Below are positions 1 to 56,779 of a DNA stretch of 64,000 nucleotides, piece after piece. The notes beneath the pieces were generated by a model. That model was not told where the DNA came from, ran no database searches, and was given only the letters and a program-made list of their open reading frames with translations. The DNA comes from Meghimatium bilineatum (lineage: Eukaryota > Mollusca > Gastropoda > Stylommatophora > Philomycidae), in NCBI GenBank assembly GCA_034231615.1, contig CM067317.1:51294282-51358281 (forward strand), given 5' to 3'. Made by a program: the position numbers and the translations under genes. The first letter of the stretch is position 1; each line of letters starts with the position of its first letter.

Positions 1-716
1 TAACTATACATCAGCGATAATAGCAATTGAGAAAGCTTTGAATCAAATTATTGTGGACTTTGAGAACGGAACTACTCCACCTGAAGACATAGTCATCTTC
101 TCCGACTCAAAATCAGCACTCCAAGCTTTGGAGACAAAAAAAAAAACACCCCCTGGTTGCATTATCAACAGACAAATTGACCAGCTGTCCACATCAAATG
201 GTGCTGAAGTCACCCTCCAATGGATACCTGGTCATATCGGATTCCTTGGAAACGAAATGGCTGATAAATTAGCTAATCCCAAAAATCTCCCTATAAAATT
301 GCAAACAAATCCTAAAAAAACAACTACAGACAAGAATGGTTACAACAGTGGTCCAGCTCAAAGATTTGAACACTAACAGAAACCCAACCCAATGGATCCT
401 CCGAAACAACTCGAGCGAGCAAACCAGAGTCTCACATTCCAACTAAGAACAGGCCACGCCCCCGTTAATAAACACCTGAACAGAATAAACCCATTACACG
501 AACCACATTGTAGAAACTGCAACGCACAAGAAGAGACTGTTGAACACCTACTACTGCAGTACCCAAAACTAACAGACATCCGACAAGAACTATTACCACC
601 ACTTCCAGCTATACACAACATACTCTACACAACTGCACAACAACTGACGAAAACCTGTGCATTAGCCAGATGGGCTATGGGCTGTCAAGAGCTTCCTGCT
701 CACAGCGAAAGGGATT
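1..716 (+). pseudogene. LINE-A 3' end: RNase H and C-terminal Cys/His motif (degenerate)
   Basis: This is the 3' part of a non-LTR retrotransposon polyprotein whose start lies outside the window. About 38-290 reads as an RNase H domain, with the block FSDSKSALQAL and the late block QWIPGHIGFLGNEMADKLA, whose His and Asp are family hallmarks. A frameshift near 300-390 leads into the C-terminal module (392-716), with LRTGH followed by CRNCNAQEETVEHLL, a CxxC...H zinc-knuckle-like motif usual at the end of this LINE type. The same module occurs at 19.2-19.6 kb on the other strand. It is broken, so it is a relic and not a working gene. Confidence 0.85.
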
Positions 717-2365
717 AAATCATCAACTACTGAGTTATCATCGTTATTTAATTTCACTAAAACCCCATCTGACTTTCTAATGATACGTTGTTTCCCCTTC
801 AGGTCTCGGTAGACATAGCAAGAACCAATAACAATGGAGATTCCACGGCTACCATGAGGTCGATGAGGGCTAACTTCTACTTCCTATGCTACCACAATGC
901 GATGTCCAAGCACCATATCTACTGTGCATGAAATTAAATGGTCTCATTGAACATTCGGTACGCACTAGAGCTTAAATTTGACGCATACTAAGCTGATTGA
1001 TATGATCTTTGAGTAATCTTTCCCCCTAGATCCTTTGTATTGAACCGTTTGTTGTGTTTCTGTAGTTAATATAGGATGTTAACCCAGTGATGATAATGCA
1101 ATGATATTGTAGAAAAATATCTGTGCAATGTTCATCATTTCACAGTTTGCTCTCCTAACATTTTATCCATAACGTCAACTTCCTCTCTGGTTTCGTTGAA
1201 GTGTTTGATTATTATCTAGTTTGTCTTCTTATCTCTCTTTGACTTCCGCTGTCACATTCATGGCTGATACAAGTAAGACTGAATTGTTCCTCTGTGACAC
1301 ATATTAGCTGATTGATGCATCATAATAATAGGCAAAGTTCGTCGAATCTACACGTCTTTCTTTTGTAGTCTGAAAAGTCACCACCATCACCTCGTTCATT
1401 ATACTACTGGTGGTTATGCAGAATGATAATCACCATAATTTAATAAGATTCTTGACTATAATAAGTTTTCACATTTCTAGCAATATTGTATAGTTCATTA
1501 CTCTATGAATACAAAAATACACAAAAAAGAAACAATAATAAGAAAGCTAACTAAGCAACATGTACTCAGGAGGGATATAATTGCTAGTTTGCAATAAAAC
1601 ACTAAGAATCAGACAAATAATTATTAATATTTAATATTAACAAGTCGAATGCAACAAAAATCATATAAAACGGAAACAGATAAATTTAGATGTAAGGTTT
1701 TATCTGCAAAAGACAAACACCGTGTCACTCTTGTGGGAGGGAAGGAGTTTGGGATTTCCAGTTATGACGAAGTTCTCTTGGAATTTCCTCTTTAAAACTA
1801 ATTCTGTATAGTATAATAAGAAAATATTGATTTTCAATATTTGTGTGCCGCTTGGCAGGGGGGGGGGGGGGGATAGAACGTTGTTCTCATATTAATGATT
1901 CCAGCGTACAACTCTAGGCAAGGAAACTATTTCTTTTTTCTATTGAAGACTAAATTTAAAAAAAAAAAATATTCTACACAAGCACCACCTCACCGCTATT
2001 CTCTAATGGAAATATAATACTTCTCCAGTATAGTTCTACGCACTGATCTCACTCAGTGCCACTTATTTTTGTATATACGAATTTTCCTTATTTTCATTGG
2101 CTCACAACACAAATTATACGCAAAGTGAAAAATGATCAGTACCAATGAGAGATCAGCACGCATGACAAATCCGGAGAAGGACTTGGTATGTTGTGTACTG
2201 GAGATCACTATAATTTTTGTTAACAACAGACGCTTTCTGTGACGCCTGTAGTTTATGATTCTGTAATACAGATATAGATATTCACACAACTCTGTGTGAG
2301 TTTCCATACATAAAATGTTTAGTATTACTTGAAAGGGACTTGTCAATACCTATATACCTTTACAC
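717..2365. other. Intergenic stretch without a recognised gene
   Basis: No coding region with family motifs is visible. The stretch is AT-rich and contains a G homopolymer at about 1857-1872 and an A-rich run near 1957-1969. A 97-codon open frame on the minus strand at 2053-2346 shows no motif I recognise and is probably chance. Confidence 0.6.
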
Positions 2366-2570
2366 CAGTGTCTCCCAACCTGTTTTTACAACCATGCACC
2401 ACCTAAGTTTTTCTAAAATTCCGATGCTCCTTTATGTAGAATATACAGTGTTTAAATTTAAAATGTAATTGTTCCGTAAATGAAGCCTAATTACAACTTG
2501 TTCGAATTGCCCCTAATAATAACCAAATTTTCCCCACTGTGGGGCAAGGGTCCCACTTTGGGAAACACTT
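2366..2570. mobile_element. hAT-type MITE with terminal inverted repeats and 8-bp target duplication
   Basis: The left end reads CAGTGTCTCCCAACCTG. The right end, read on the other strand, is AAGTGTTTCCCAAAGTG, so the two share AGTGTYTCCCAA. The flanking octamers are CTTTACAC (2358-2365) and CATTACAC (2571-2578), a 7/8 match with the 8-bp duplication typical of hAT transposons. At about 205 bp it has no room for a transposase, so it is a non-autonomous element. Confidence 0.65.
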
Positions 2571-3177
2571 CATTACACTTGTATTTAATTGATCTGTCTA
2601 TTTTATTCTATGAGTTTGATCATGAACGATCTTAAAATATGTTCATCTGTTTGTTAAGCCCACATGTTAGATAGTAACACGTGCTTAACAATGGAATTAT
2701 ACATAGGATATATTCTATTTTAGTCGTGAAAGTAACCTTATATTTCTGACATTCATTAGAAATGTATAATGATTATAATATACATGTGTGCAACATCATA
2801 TACCAACATATGTAACCAGTGAATACGATCACTAAATAAATCTCCAACTTTAAAATTGTTGTTAGAATGTTGGTCGGTGTTTGAGTTCAGCTTCGTCTTA
2901 CATAAATTTCTGTAGTGTTATAAGATTTGAAACAAAGACATTTATGTGATCAATCATTCATCCTTTGCCTAAGTGACTTTCTATGCAATATTTATTTTAC
3001 GCAGGTTCTTATTGCTCTGTGTGATTGTGATGCCTAAATGCATGAGGTTATAGTTAACATTACATTTTCTCGATATAACTGTTTGTTTTAGAACTTTAGA
3101 ATATACCTTTAGAGACTTTTGAACATTTAAGTGACGCTGTTGTGTTGCGTTTTAACAATCTACGCCGATATAACGAA
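2571..3177. promoter_or_regulatory. 5' flank of the SLC5-like gene; possible 5' UTR
   Basis: No TATA box in a convincing position. A pyrimidine-rich stretch ending in TTTGTTTTAG at about 3082-3091 could be the acceptor of a non-coding 5' exon, in which case transcription starts further upstream. The triplets ahead of the chosen ATG stay open from 3142, but the next in-frame ATG is at 3178. This is inference only. Confidence 0.3.
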
Positions 3178-48669
<45,492 letters not shown>

Positions 48670-48864
48670 TTTAATGAAACTGTTGAAAGGTTGGTTCTTT
48701 TGAATTAAATATTGCATTATAATTCATACTTCTCAGTAGTTGTAGTTATTTGTGAATCTTGATTGGATAAAAAGTTGCATTCCAAAGATATTTGCGATAT
48801 AATATATAATTTCTTAGATATTCTCCTCCAACGGTGGTTACCAATTTGTAAATTGCACAAAGTG
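48670..48864 (+). terminator. 3' UTR and candidate polyadenylation signal
   Basis: No AATAAA follows the stop closely. ATTAAA, the commonest variant, lies at 48704-48709, 35 bases after the stop codon. This is a candidate only. Confidence 0.4.
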
Positions 48865-49135
48865 TATTCCCATAAGTGCTCTATTTGCCATTCCCTCAGC
48901 TATTTAAGTAAATATGGTTAGTGTCTAAATCAATTGTTGGCTGTGAATTCTTCTGATATTTCCAGAGAGGACGAACTTCCAACCTCTTCCATGGTTGAAT
49001 CAGCTATTTCGTTGCATCTGACATCCACATGAACTGGACAGTATACCATGGGCGTTGTTGAGAAGGGTGACCCACTAATTTCGTATCATGTATATTTCTG
49101 CCACTGCCTTTATCATTTTCATACCTGGTGTTGTT
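48865..49135 (-). pseudogene. LINE-C-like 3' remnant (RNase H end)
   Basis: The + strand TTCCCATAAGTGCTCTATTT with TGCCATTCCCTCAGCTATTT matches 61.09-61.14 kb, and the following 200 bases match the antisense of the RNase H block (GHVDVR-like, NEIADS-like). It is heavily decayed. Confidence 0.5.
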
Positions 49136-49193
49136 GATGCTGTAAATTAACCCTGTCTCAGTACAAATATATGTAAGAGCTACTTAGGACAAC

Positions 49194-49502
49194 AATTATG
49201 GTGATCTTTTTCTTCTTCTGCGTTCGTTCTCACAAACTCCTGCAGATTAGCCGGATGTAGTATGGAGAACGGAATGCGTTGTGTCATGGTTTACAGTATT
49301 GCTGCAATATCTGCGCCTTTCGGCCTGACACATCCGAATTCAGCATGAATTTGGGTCACTAACCCTATATATGGGATGGGAGAACCAACTCCATCCCATA
49401 ACCTCATTAGTCGCCTTTTACGACATGCGTGGAAGGTAAACAGTGTTGCTATTCTTTGCTCCACTTTCGGGCCCCGGCAACACACGAGCGAATTATGGTG
49501 AT
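49194..49502 (-). mobile_element. SINE (GAA-tail family), copy 2, with 12-bp target duplication
   Basis: The body at 49206-49490 is the reverse complement of the 29069-29350 element; in sense it begins CGCTCGTGTGTTGCCGGGGC and ends GAACGCAGAAGAAGAAA. The duplication AATTATGGTGAT is perfect (49194-49205 and 49491-49502). Two copies with different, perfect duplications establish an independent mobile family. Confidence 0.9.
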
Positions 49503-49639
49503 AAGGAGATTCATTTTTATTTTGTTGTACGATATTAAAATATATTACGTCTTGACAGACATATGGTACAATTATAAAGAGTAGTGCCCCATTTTAGTGC
49601 GGTACAAAATGTTGGACGCAACCATTCACTTTGGTTATA

Positions 49640-49835
49640 TCATAGATCATCATCAAGTGCCGTCTTCGAAACGAAGGTTGGCTGCAACAGATCTCCAACA
49701 TCTCCTGTCTCTTGTCATGGTGGTGTACCCTACTAAACTAACCTCTCCATTTTGTGTTGTTACTCTCCCACTTCTATCTCTGCCTACCTATTGCTCGCTT
49801 CTCATTGACTTTACCTTCAAGTAAGGTCTATGTCG
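49640..49835 (-). pseudogene. LINE 3' terminal fragment
   Basis: Matches the 3' ends at 31.64-31.82 kb and 53.46-53.65 kb (ATCATCATCAAGTGCCGTCT, TCTCCCACTTCTATCTCTGC). Only the last 190 bases are present. Confidence 0.7.
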
Positions 49836-49949
49836 TGGATAATCTCGAGTAAAATACATGACATAAAATATTAAGCCAATCATAACTTTCATTTTAAAAA
49901 AATATCTAAAAAGAAAGAAAAATGGTTAAAATAAAGGTTTACAAATGAG

Positions 49950-50130
49950 TCATCCCGACGAAGACGGATTTGTCGGGCCAATGGTGGTAATAAAACGGTG
50001 ACACAACTCATTTCCATTCTCTGGACTACAACCTGCTGGAAATATAATACGACCATGATCCTGCTACTAGGGAGATCCAGCGGGAGTTTGTGAATGAATG
50101 CTGAAGAAGAAGAAATGAGACATATTCATC
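49950..50130 (+). mobile_element. SINE-like element sharing the GAA tail
   Basis: The last 35 bases (GGGAGTTTGTGAATGAATGC followed by TGAAGAAGAAGAA) match the end of the GAA-tail SINE (CAGGAGTTTGAGAACGAACG), while the upstream part differs. It probably belongs to a second SINE family using the same LINE partner, or to the partner itself. Confidence 0.5.
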
Positions 50131-50499
50131 ATTTCCACCACAAGGCCTTTAAATAATACAAACAAAACACACATGGAGTTACAATAGAATGTCTCTACAT
50201 TTAAGGAAACTATTTAAAAAATATGAGAATCAGGCTAAAGTAAAGTAGGATGCAATATAAATTGCATAAACTGTACGTTGAGATGATGATGAAGATGATG
50301 ATGATGTTCCTCCTTCGCAAGCGAAGATGAGCATGGCATGAAAAAAACATTAACTGCGATGGGGAAAAGAATATATATATATATAATAATAATTAAAATT
50401 GGTAATTAACTAATTTAGTTTGTGAGTTCGTAGATGCCAGATGAGTCCGATTCGTGCACGGAGAGTACTATTGCAGTGCATGCAGGAGTGCTGAAGGTT
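50131..50499. other. No gene; short GAT and TA repeats
   Basis: A GATGAT tract lies at about 50283-50310 and a short TA run near 50371-50384. Confidence 0.6.
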
Positions 50500-51240
50500 C
50501 GGTGTAGGAGAATTTACGAATTTGTCCTTCCGCTTCTTGGGCTTGTGGTTTGACCGCAGTGTTCTTTCTTTTTCAAATTTCGTGATGCCAGCAGTGATCT
50601 GAGTGTGCCAGGCTGAGCGATCAAGTTCTGTAGTTTCCAGGAGCTAGGATCGATGCTGCAGTTCTTGAGAGAGCTTTTTAGGTGATCCTTGAAGCGCTTT
50701 TTCTGCCATCCACTTGAACGTTTACCTTCGCACAACTCCCCATAGAATAATCTCTTTGGAAGGCGCTTGTCTGGCATACGGACGATGTGGCCAGTCCATC
50801 GGAGTTGGGACCTAGTCAGCATTCCATGGATGCTTTGCATACGGGACTTCTGAAGAATTTCCGTATCTGGTACACGATCCTGCCAACGTACTCCCATGAG
50901 GTTTCGTAGGCATCGAAGATGAAAAGAGTTAAGCTGTCGAGCGTGTCTCGCATATACAGTCCAGGATGACGCAGCATAAAGCAGTGTTGGTAGAACCACT
51001 GCACGGTACACGTCCAACTTAGTTGTCAGGCTGAGACCACGCCTGATCCAGACGTTGGCACGAAGGCTCCCGAATGCTGCACTAGCACGAGCAATACGTA
51101 GGGCAAAATCCTCATCAATTGTCGCAGTTTGTGATAGTGTGCTGCCGAGATATACAAACTTATTGGCAGTATTAAGTTTTTGTCCCTTTACTGTGATGAC
51201 TGGCTATTTGTAGGGGACACCTGGCGTTCGTTGAGATAGA
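50500..51240 (-). pseudogene. LINE RT end and C-terminal domain
   Basis: The minus strand reads ITVKGQKLNTANKFVYLGST (51210-51150), then a 167-codon frame (51017-50514) with VVLPTLLYAASSWTVY, LNSFHLRCLRNLMGVRWQDR, SQLRWTGHIVRMPDKRLPKR and YGELCEGKRSSGWQKKRFKD. This is the best preserved C-terminal domain in the window and a very common LINE type. The catalytic palm and everything upstream are missing. Confidence 0.9.
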
Positions 51241-51484
51241 TGAGTATACAATGTATAGGTTAAATTCTTTCACATTTATATCGTTGTCATATTTTCACAT
51301 TTACCACCTGGTGGAAGTTAAGCAGTGTTTCTTTCTTTTTCATGGCCATACGAGTGAAATATTTTGTTTATCATGCTGATATGTACATTTCTTTTACCCT
51401 CCCATGTACATGCTTTGCGTGTTTTCTGTTAAATCGGTAATGTTCTCGTCATGGACTACATTCATCACAAGTATGTGCACATTA

Positions 51485-51660
51485 CAGGTCTCCGTAGTGT
51501 AGTGACCGTTCGTCTTGTGTTCAAGAGGTCATGAGTTCGAAACAGCACGTATCGTCTTGTATACAAGGTGGATTATTTTGGAAACTGAGTACAGTGTAGT
51601 AAATCCTTACGACCTTTGAACCCTCTATGTGCACGTTAACTTGTACCAATTTTAATAAAA
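51485..51660 (+). mobile_element. tRNA-derived SINE
   Basis: A-box-like TAGTGTAGTGACC (about 51496-51508) and B-box-like GAGTTCGAAAC (51532-51542) at tRNA-like spacing, followed by unrelated sequence and a poorly defined A-rich end (TTTTAATAAAAT). It differs from the 13.7 kb SINE beyond the promoter boxes. Confidence 0.6.
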
Positions 51661-51734
51661 TACAATATACATGTAAAATTAGAAGAGATACGTTGTAAAG
51701 ACGTTATTTAGTTGTGTTGCTTGATACCATTGTT

Positions 51735-51860
51735 GCTGGTGTTGCCTCTCGGCCTGGTATCTCCAACTTCAGCTCCAGTGTTTACTTTGGAAGGACTGTG
51801 GACCTGCTCGATGTTAGGGTTGGCCTGACCAATCTTAGTTTCCAGCCTATGTTAACTGTA
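51735..51860. repeat. Dispersed repeat, second copy of the 24.86 kb repeat
   Basis: See 24651-24964: shared CCTGCTCGA and GACCARTCTTAGTT blocks. Confidence 0.4.
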
Positions 51861-51899
51861 TAAACCACATGTCCGCTTCAATGAGTGAAACTCGATGGG

Positions 51900-52225
51900 A
51901 ACGAGAGAAGTAAGCTTTGTAGATGTGGATATATAGAAGATAAGGGAGAACTGCGTGGAAAGAGAAGAAAACAATTAGGTTCTGACAACAATCTGTATTT
52001 TTTTAATATGAAAGGAAATAAAAATTCAAATAAAATATTTTGGACGTTTTAAAAGACAAGATACTTTGCTTGAAGAACTTTCATGAAGGTAGAGTCATGG
52101 AGAGGCGAACAAGGCGCATGCAAAGATACTAGAGTGGGAAATACCAACAGTTTAGCAGGTACGTTATGCCAGAATGCATCGCTGTGGTAAGGGATAAGCA
52201 TATTAGAGGTCTTTTTCAGCCAATT
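51900..52225 (+). pseudogene. LINE C-terminal fragment
   Basis: With frame corrections it reads CGYIEDKGELRGKRRKQ / WKEK-like, then ERRTRRMQRY and KYQQFSRYVMPECIAVVRD, resembling the C terminus of the family at 31.6 and 53.8 kb. It is strongly decayed. Confidence 0.45.
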
Positions 52226-52317
52226 TTTAATGTATATATAGTCTAGTGTTGATTTGGAAAATCTAAGTCAAATTATGAAATGTGAACACGGCTTCTTAAA
52301 ATATACTAACTTTTCTT

Positions 52318-52466
52318 TATTGATGCATTGTTGAGAGTTAAACATACTGACCGGTCTCTATTGATGTGTTATTATTGAGAGTTAAACATATTGGTCTTAC
52401 TCTGTTGATATGTTATTGAGAATTAAACATACTGACCTTTCTCTATTCATGTGTTATTGAGAGCTA
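52318..52466. repeat. Minisatellite, unit about 41 bp, 3.7 copies
   Basis: Units share TTGATRTGTTATTGAGAGTT followed by AAACATACTGACC and TCTCT. Copies start near 52319, 52360, 52405 and 52445. Confidence 0.85.
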
Positions 52467-52675
52467 AATCACGCACATATACGTACATGAATCTTATTAT
52501 TGTTCAGTGAGTGCACTGTGAGTGATTGGTGCACGTCGTGTTACATCACAATGTTCTTCTAGTTTTCTGTTCAACGATTTTACTTTAATGATGAAATTAG
52601 CTTTGACACAAATTAAAGGATGTATATGGTAATTTTCAGTTGAGATTAATGTTTTTATTGTATTTGGTAATAGTT

Positions 52676-52832
52676 TAATTGTATTTAGTAATTGTTGTAA
52701 TAGTGATAGTAGTAGGGGTACACGTAATAGTAGTAGCAGTAAAAGTAGTGGTAGTAGTTGTAGCAGCAGGAGTAGTAGTATTTATAGTAGTAGTAATTAT
52801 TGTTGCAACTATTGTAGTAGATGTAAGTAGTA
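52676..52832. repeat. Imperfect (AGT)n tract
   Basis: A TAG/AGT-rich trinucleotide region with many interruptions. The 96-codon minus frame over it (poly-Thr) is an artefact. Confidence 0.85.
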
Positions 52833-53457
52833 GAATACCAACATAATCAGGAGCGTCGTTCTGCAACGAATAGGCCAAGGTCAATAGAATCATGCCAACT
52901 CGATTCGTCAAAGGCGAGGTAATCAAAGGAATAAATTCGTTCTCGACGATGGTGAAATTACCCATCTGCCTATGTATGGAGTTTGGGTTGCATACTAGGT
53001 ATAATAGTTTACATAAAAACAGATTAGCTCTATAGAAAGAACGTCTAACCCATACTGAAATGACGGAATTGTAGGTCGTTAAAAGGTCAGGTGATCATGT
53101 CCAGATTCTATTGACAAGGCCCACTGATAACTAAATAAAGGGCAGCTATGGTCTATGACATGAAATTGCACGTGCACCCCCTCCCACATAGTACAGAATA
53201 TATCAGTGCAGTGTTTAGTAGTCAAAATCGCATACCAGTATTAAATTCCCCCAACAGGTTATTGTACAGTAATTCCCCACCTCTGGAAGCACTAACTTTC
53301 GGCCACTGAATTCTGTCTAGTTGAACTCACATCTATCGTTCTGTTAGAGGTGGAAAGATTTTAAATCATAAAATTTTACTATTGTAGTGTGACTATTTTC
53401 AAATATATTCAGATATATATTACATGTATATAATATAATTATTTAGATATATGTAAT
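52833..53457. other. No gene seen
   Basis: No coding motif. The sequence is mixed and ends in a short AT-rich region. Confidence 0.55.
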
Positions 53458-54640
53458 ATCATCATTAAGTTCCATCTCCGCAACGAAGGTTGAATGTAAC
53501 AGACCTACAACATCCCATATCTCTTGTTTTAGCGGTGCACTCTACTAGAATGTAACCTGTCCATCTTGTGATTTTATTCTCCCACTTGTAGCTCTGACTA
53601 CCTTCTGATTCTTACCCGTATCTCTTTGACTTTACCCTCAAATAAGTTCTGCAATAAGGTGTCATGTCCTTTAATGTGTCGAAAATATTTTATTTGCCTG
53701 ATCTTTATTTCTCTGGGTAATTCTTTCTTCATATTAAGCGTTTAGAGCTTTTTTTTGTTTTCTTCTCTTTCCATGATGTTCTCCCTATTCTTCTATATAT
53801 CCACATCTCAAAGGCATCAATTCTGTCTTCTAATTGTTTGTTTAGTGTCATGATTCTGAGCCATACATTAATATATAATAGATGTAACATTTTATAGTTC
53901 TCATTTAAAACTGCTTTGTAATTTATTTAGATGTTACTATTTTCCTCATGTTATTGAAGGATGTTCTACCATTACTATTCTCCTTTTAACTTTTATTTCA
54001 CATCTGCAATCATTTGTGACTATGTGTCCAAGACATTGATAATGTTTTACGTGTAGTTTCTCTCCATGTATGCTTATGTTTAGCTCTTGTTCTTCTTTGT
54101 CTTTGATGATCATCATGGTTTTTATATTTTGTATATTTATATCCAGGCCATATTCTGTACTTAATTTATTGATTTGATACAGTAGTTTTTGCAGGTCATG
54201 TTCACTTTCTTCTAAAAGAATAGTGTCATTTGCATATCTCAGGTTGTTTATTATTTTCCCATTGATCTTGAGCCCTGGCATTTCTTCTACATTTTTAAAG
54301 ATACTCTAAGTGTAGATATTAAATAGGCTTGGTGATCAAATGCATTTTTGTCTTACCACTCTTCTTATGTATGGTGAAAGCTGTTACACTTTATTGATGC
54401 AGTCTGTTCCCAATATATATTTCTAATACGTCTGATGTCTTCTCCATCTATTCCTATTTCTTGAAGACATTCGATTAATTTTTCATCTTGGACTCTGTCA
54501 AAGGCATTGCTGTAGTCTATGAAGCAAATATAGATTCTTTTTTGGACTTCTATATGTAATATAAGTAAATCAAAACCTTGTTTTATGTTATGGTTTAGTT
54601 GCCAGTTTTCTAAAAGTTATTTATAGGGGTGATCTCTTCT
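53458..54640 (-). pseudogene. LINE copy: RT palm and C-terminal domain
   Basis: The minus strand reads ICFIDYSNAFDRVQDEKLIE at 54530 (RT motif A), then the 54281-53946 frame with NNLRYANDTILLEESEHDLQ, where the YADD box is YAND. After that come LNKQLEDRIDAFEMWIYRR and RTSWKEKKTK at 53850-53760, and the 3' end shared with 31.64 and 49.64 kb. Some of the region between is lost. The endonuclease half is absent. Confidence 0.82.
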
Positions 54641-54739
54641 CATTCTTTTGCTTCTTTTATAAACCGCCATTAAAGTCACATCTCTCATTCATACAGTCAT
54701 ACATTTTTATGTATTTCGCATGCACCCGTTGGTGTAGAT

Positions 54740-56750
54740 CTCATTGCTCCAATAATAAGGGGTAGGGCATTGTTCTCCGCTGTCTAGAGATTCTATATTT
54801 GTGTTGGAACATGTTGATAGGAGTGTACTGCTGTATTCTAAAGCAGAATTTATGTAACCAAGATACAGTCCTTCTTAAATCACCATATAGTCTTTTGTCT
54901 ACATTTTCAAAATTATCATAGTTCTGCCATATTGTTAGGTCATCAGTATAGAGTGCTTTTTCAGCTTTGATACGCTTGGCTAAGCCATTAATATAAATGA
55001 GAAAGAGGGTGCAGCTCAAAGCAGTGCTCTGTGGTAAGCCTTTTTCTAGAAGTTCTTTAAATGAGAATGCATCAATTTATCTTTGGAGTGTTTCGTCAAT
55101 GAGGAAGTATTTTATCCCAGTTGTATAGCTTTTCACTAATGTTCACCTAAATTATCTTCATCAAAAGCCCCTTTCTCCATACTCGATCATAAACGTGTTG
55201 TGTCAAAGGCGATGGCTACAATGTGCCTGTTTTCCTGGAATCCATCATGGATTTTCTGTGTCGATCTAAATATTTGGTCTTTTGTGCAACTGCCTTTTCT
55301 GAAGCCTACCTGTTCATGGAAGAGGATGTTTCAGCTCTCGGGGAACCAGCAAAGTCGCACATTGACTATCCTTTCTGCCAGCTTGCCAAGACATGATGTT
55401 AGTGATATGGGATGGTAGATTTTGGGTTCATCTGGAGGTTTGTTTCTTTTCAGTATGTGAAAGATGTGAGCATTTCTCCTGTATTTAGATAGCTTCTCAT
55501 TTTTCCAAGTCATATTTATTAGTTTAAGGATCCCTACCTTTCCTAATGTGCCCATGTGTGTTAACATTTCATTATAAATATTGTCTGGTCCAGGAGATTT
55601 GCTAGGCTTTAGTTTCTTCACCCTTTTTAGAGTGAAAAATCTTTAAATATGGATGAGCTAGTAGTCTGTACATTTTCTTGCTGCTTCAGACGATTCTTAT
55701 CAGCCTCGAACAGCTTCATACTCTGTTCACAAAGAAAAAACGGTTAAAGTGTTTTGCCTTTTCCTGGTCTTTGTCGATTGTTCTGCTTTCAGGTTTATAA
55801 CGTGTTCGTCTTTTCCCAAACAAATTGTTAATCAGTGACCAAGCCTTTTTACCATTTTTCTTAGATCTAAATTAGCGCATATTTGCAAATTTGCCATGTT
55901 TAGTTTGTTCCACTATCAGTTTAACTTTAGCACATGTTTTGTAAAGGATTTTTGCTTCACGTGATGACGTAATCTCAAGGGCTTCAGTTCCTTTTTTTTC
56001 TTCCAAGACTATCAGTCTGCATGTCTTTATCGTAAAATGGTTTATAAGATATTCTACTAACCCTTGTGATGATTTGTGATGCTGCTTGTGAGGATAGGTT
56101 TTGTCACCTCAGCAGTAAATATTTTCACATCATTTCTGTTGATGTTACATAGCAGGAAATCAATGTTTATTGAAATAGTGTCAAATCTGACTTGCCAAAA
56201 TTTCAGTATGTTTTCTGTTTGAAATATACCTTATTGGGTGTATTTATGGTCATGCGAATTGATTTATGATAACTTCCGTTGTCATCAAGAATGTCTATAG
56301 AGTAAGAGTATATTATTGTGGATGAAAAGATAGTCAAGTCGGATCAAATGAGAGATAGATGGTTCCTATGCAGAAGTGTAGGTACAGACTTTGCATATTG
56401 AAGGACATACTGATGTGTTGTTTCACAGAGCTCTCTATCTATTTTCCTGTCTTATTGCGGTTCTGGTAACCCCAATTGGTTGAGTGACCGTTAACGTCAC
56501 CAGCAAGTACTGCTTTGAGAAATTGTGTTCCACGGATGTCCGGTAAATTGCATATTGTCTAAAGTGGACTGTATACATTGTAGATAGTGTATTTCCTCCA
56601 GTGTGACAAATGGCCACTTTCTGCACGCACGTCTGTAGGATGGGCTGTTAGCCAAGTGACATGTCCCTGAATGTTTTTCCTGATATAGGTAATTATGTCA
56701 CGGCAGTTAGTACACTTACAGGCATAGCTGGTATATCCTGACATATATGG
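54740..56750 (-). pseudogene. LINE-A-type copy: endonuclease and RT N-terminal half
   Basis: On the minus strand, 56744-56420 encodes the endonuclease start (NIQGHVTWLTAHPTDVRAES, YTIYNVYSP) and VLAGDVNGHSTNWGYQNRNK, a variant of the GDFN motif with Val for Phe. 55621-55331 encodes KPSKSPGPDNIYNEML and PKIYHPISLTSCLGKLAERI. 55019-54741 encodes LFLIYINGLAKRIKAEKALY with the box YTDDL, both Asp present. The thumb, RNase H and C-terminal domain are missing. It is 3' truncated, unusual for a simple TPRT product, so a deletion or later insertion is likely. Confidence 0.82.
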
Positions 56751-56779
56751 GTCAGTGTCCGTGTGTATAGTCTCCTGTA

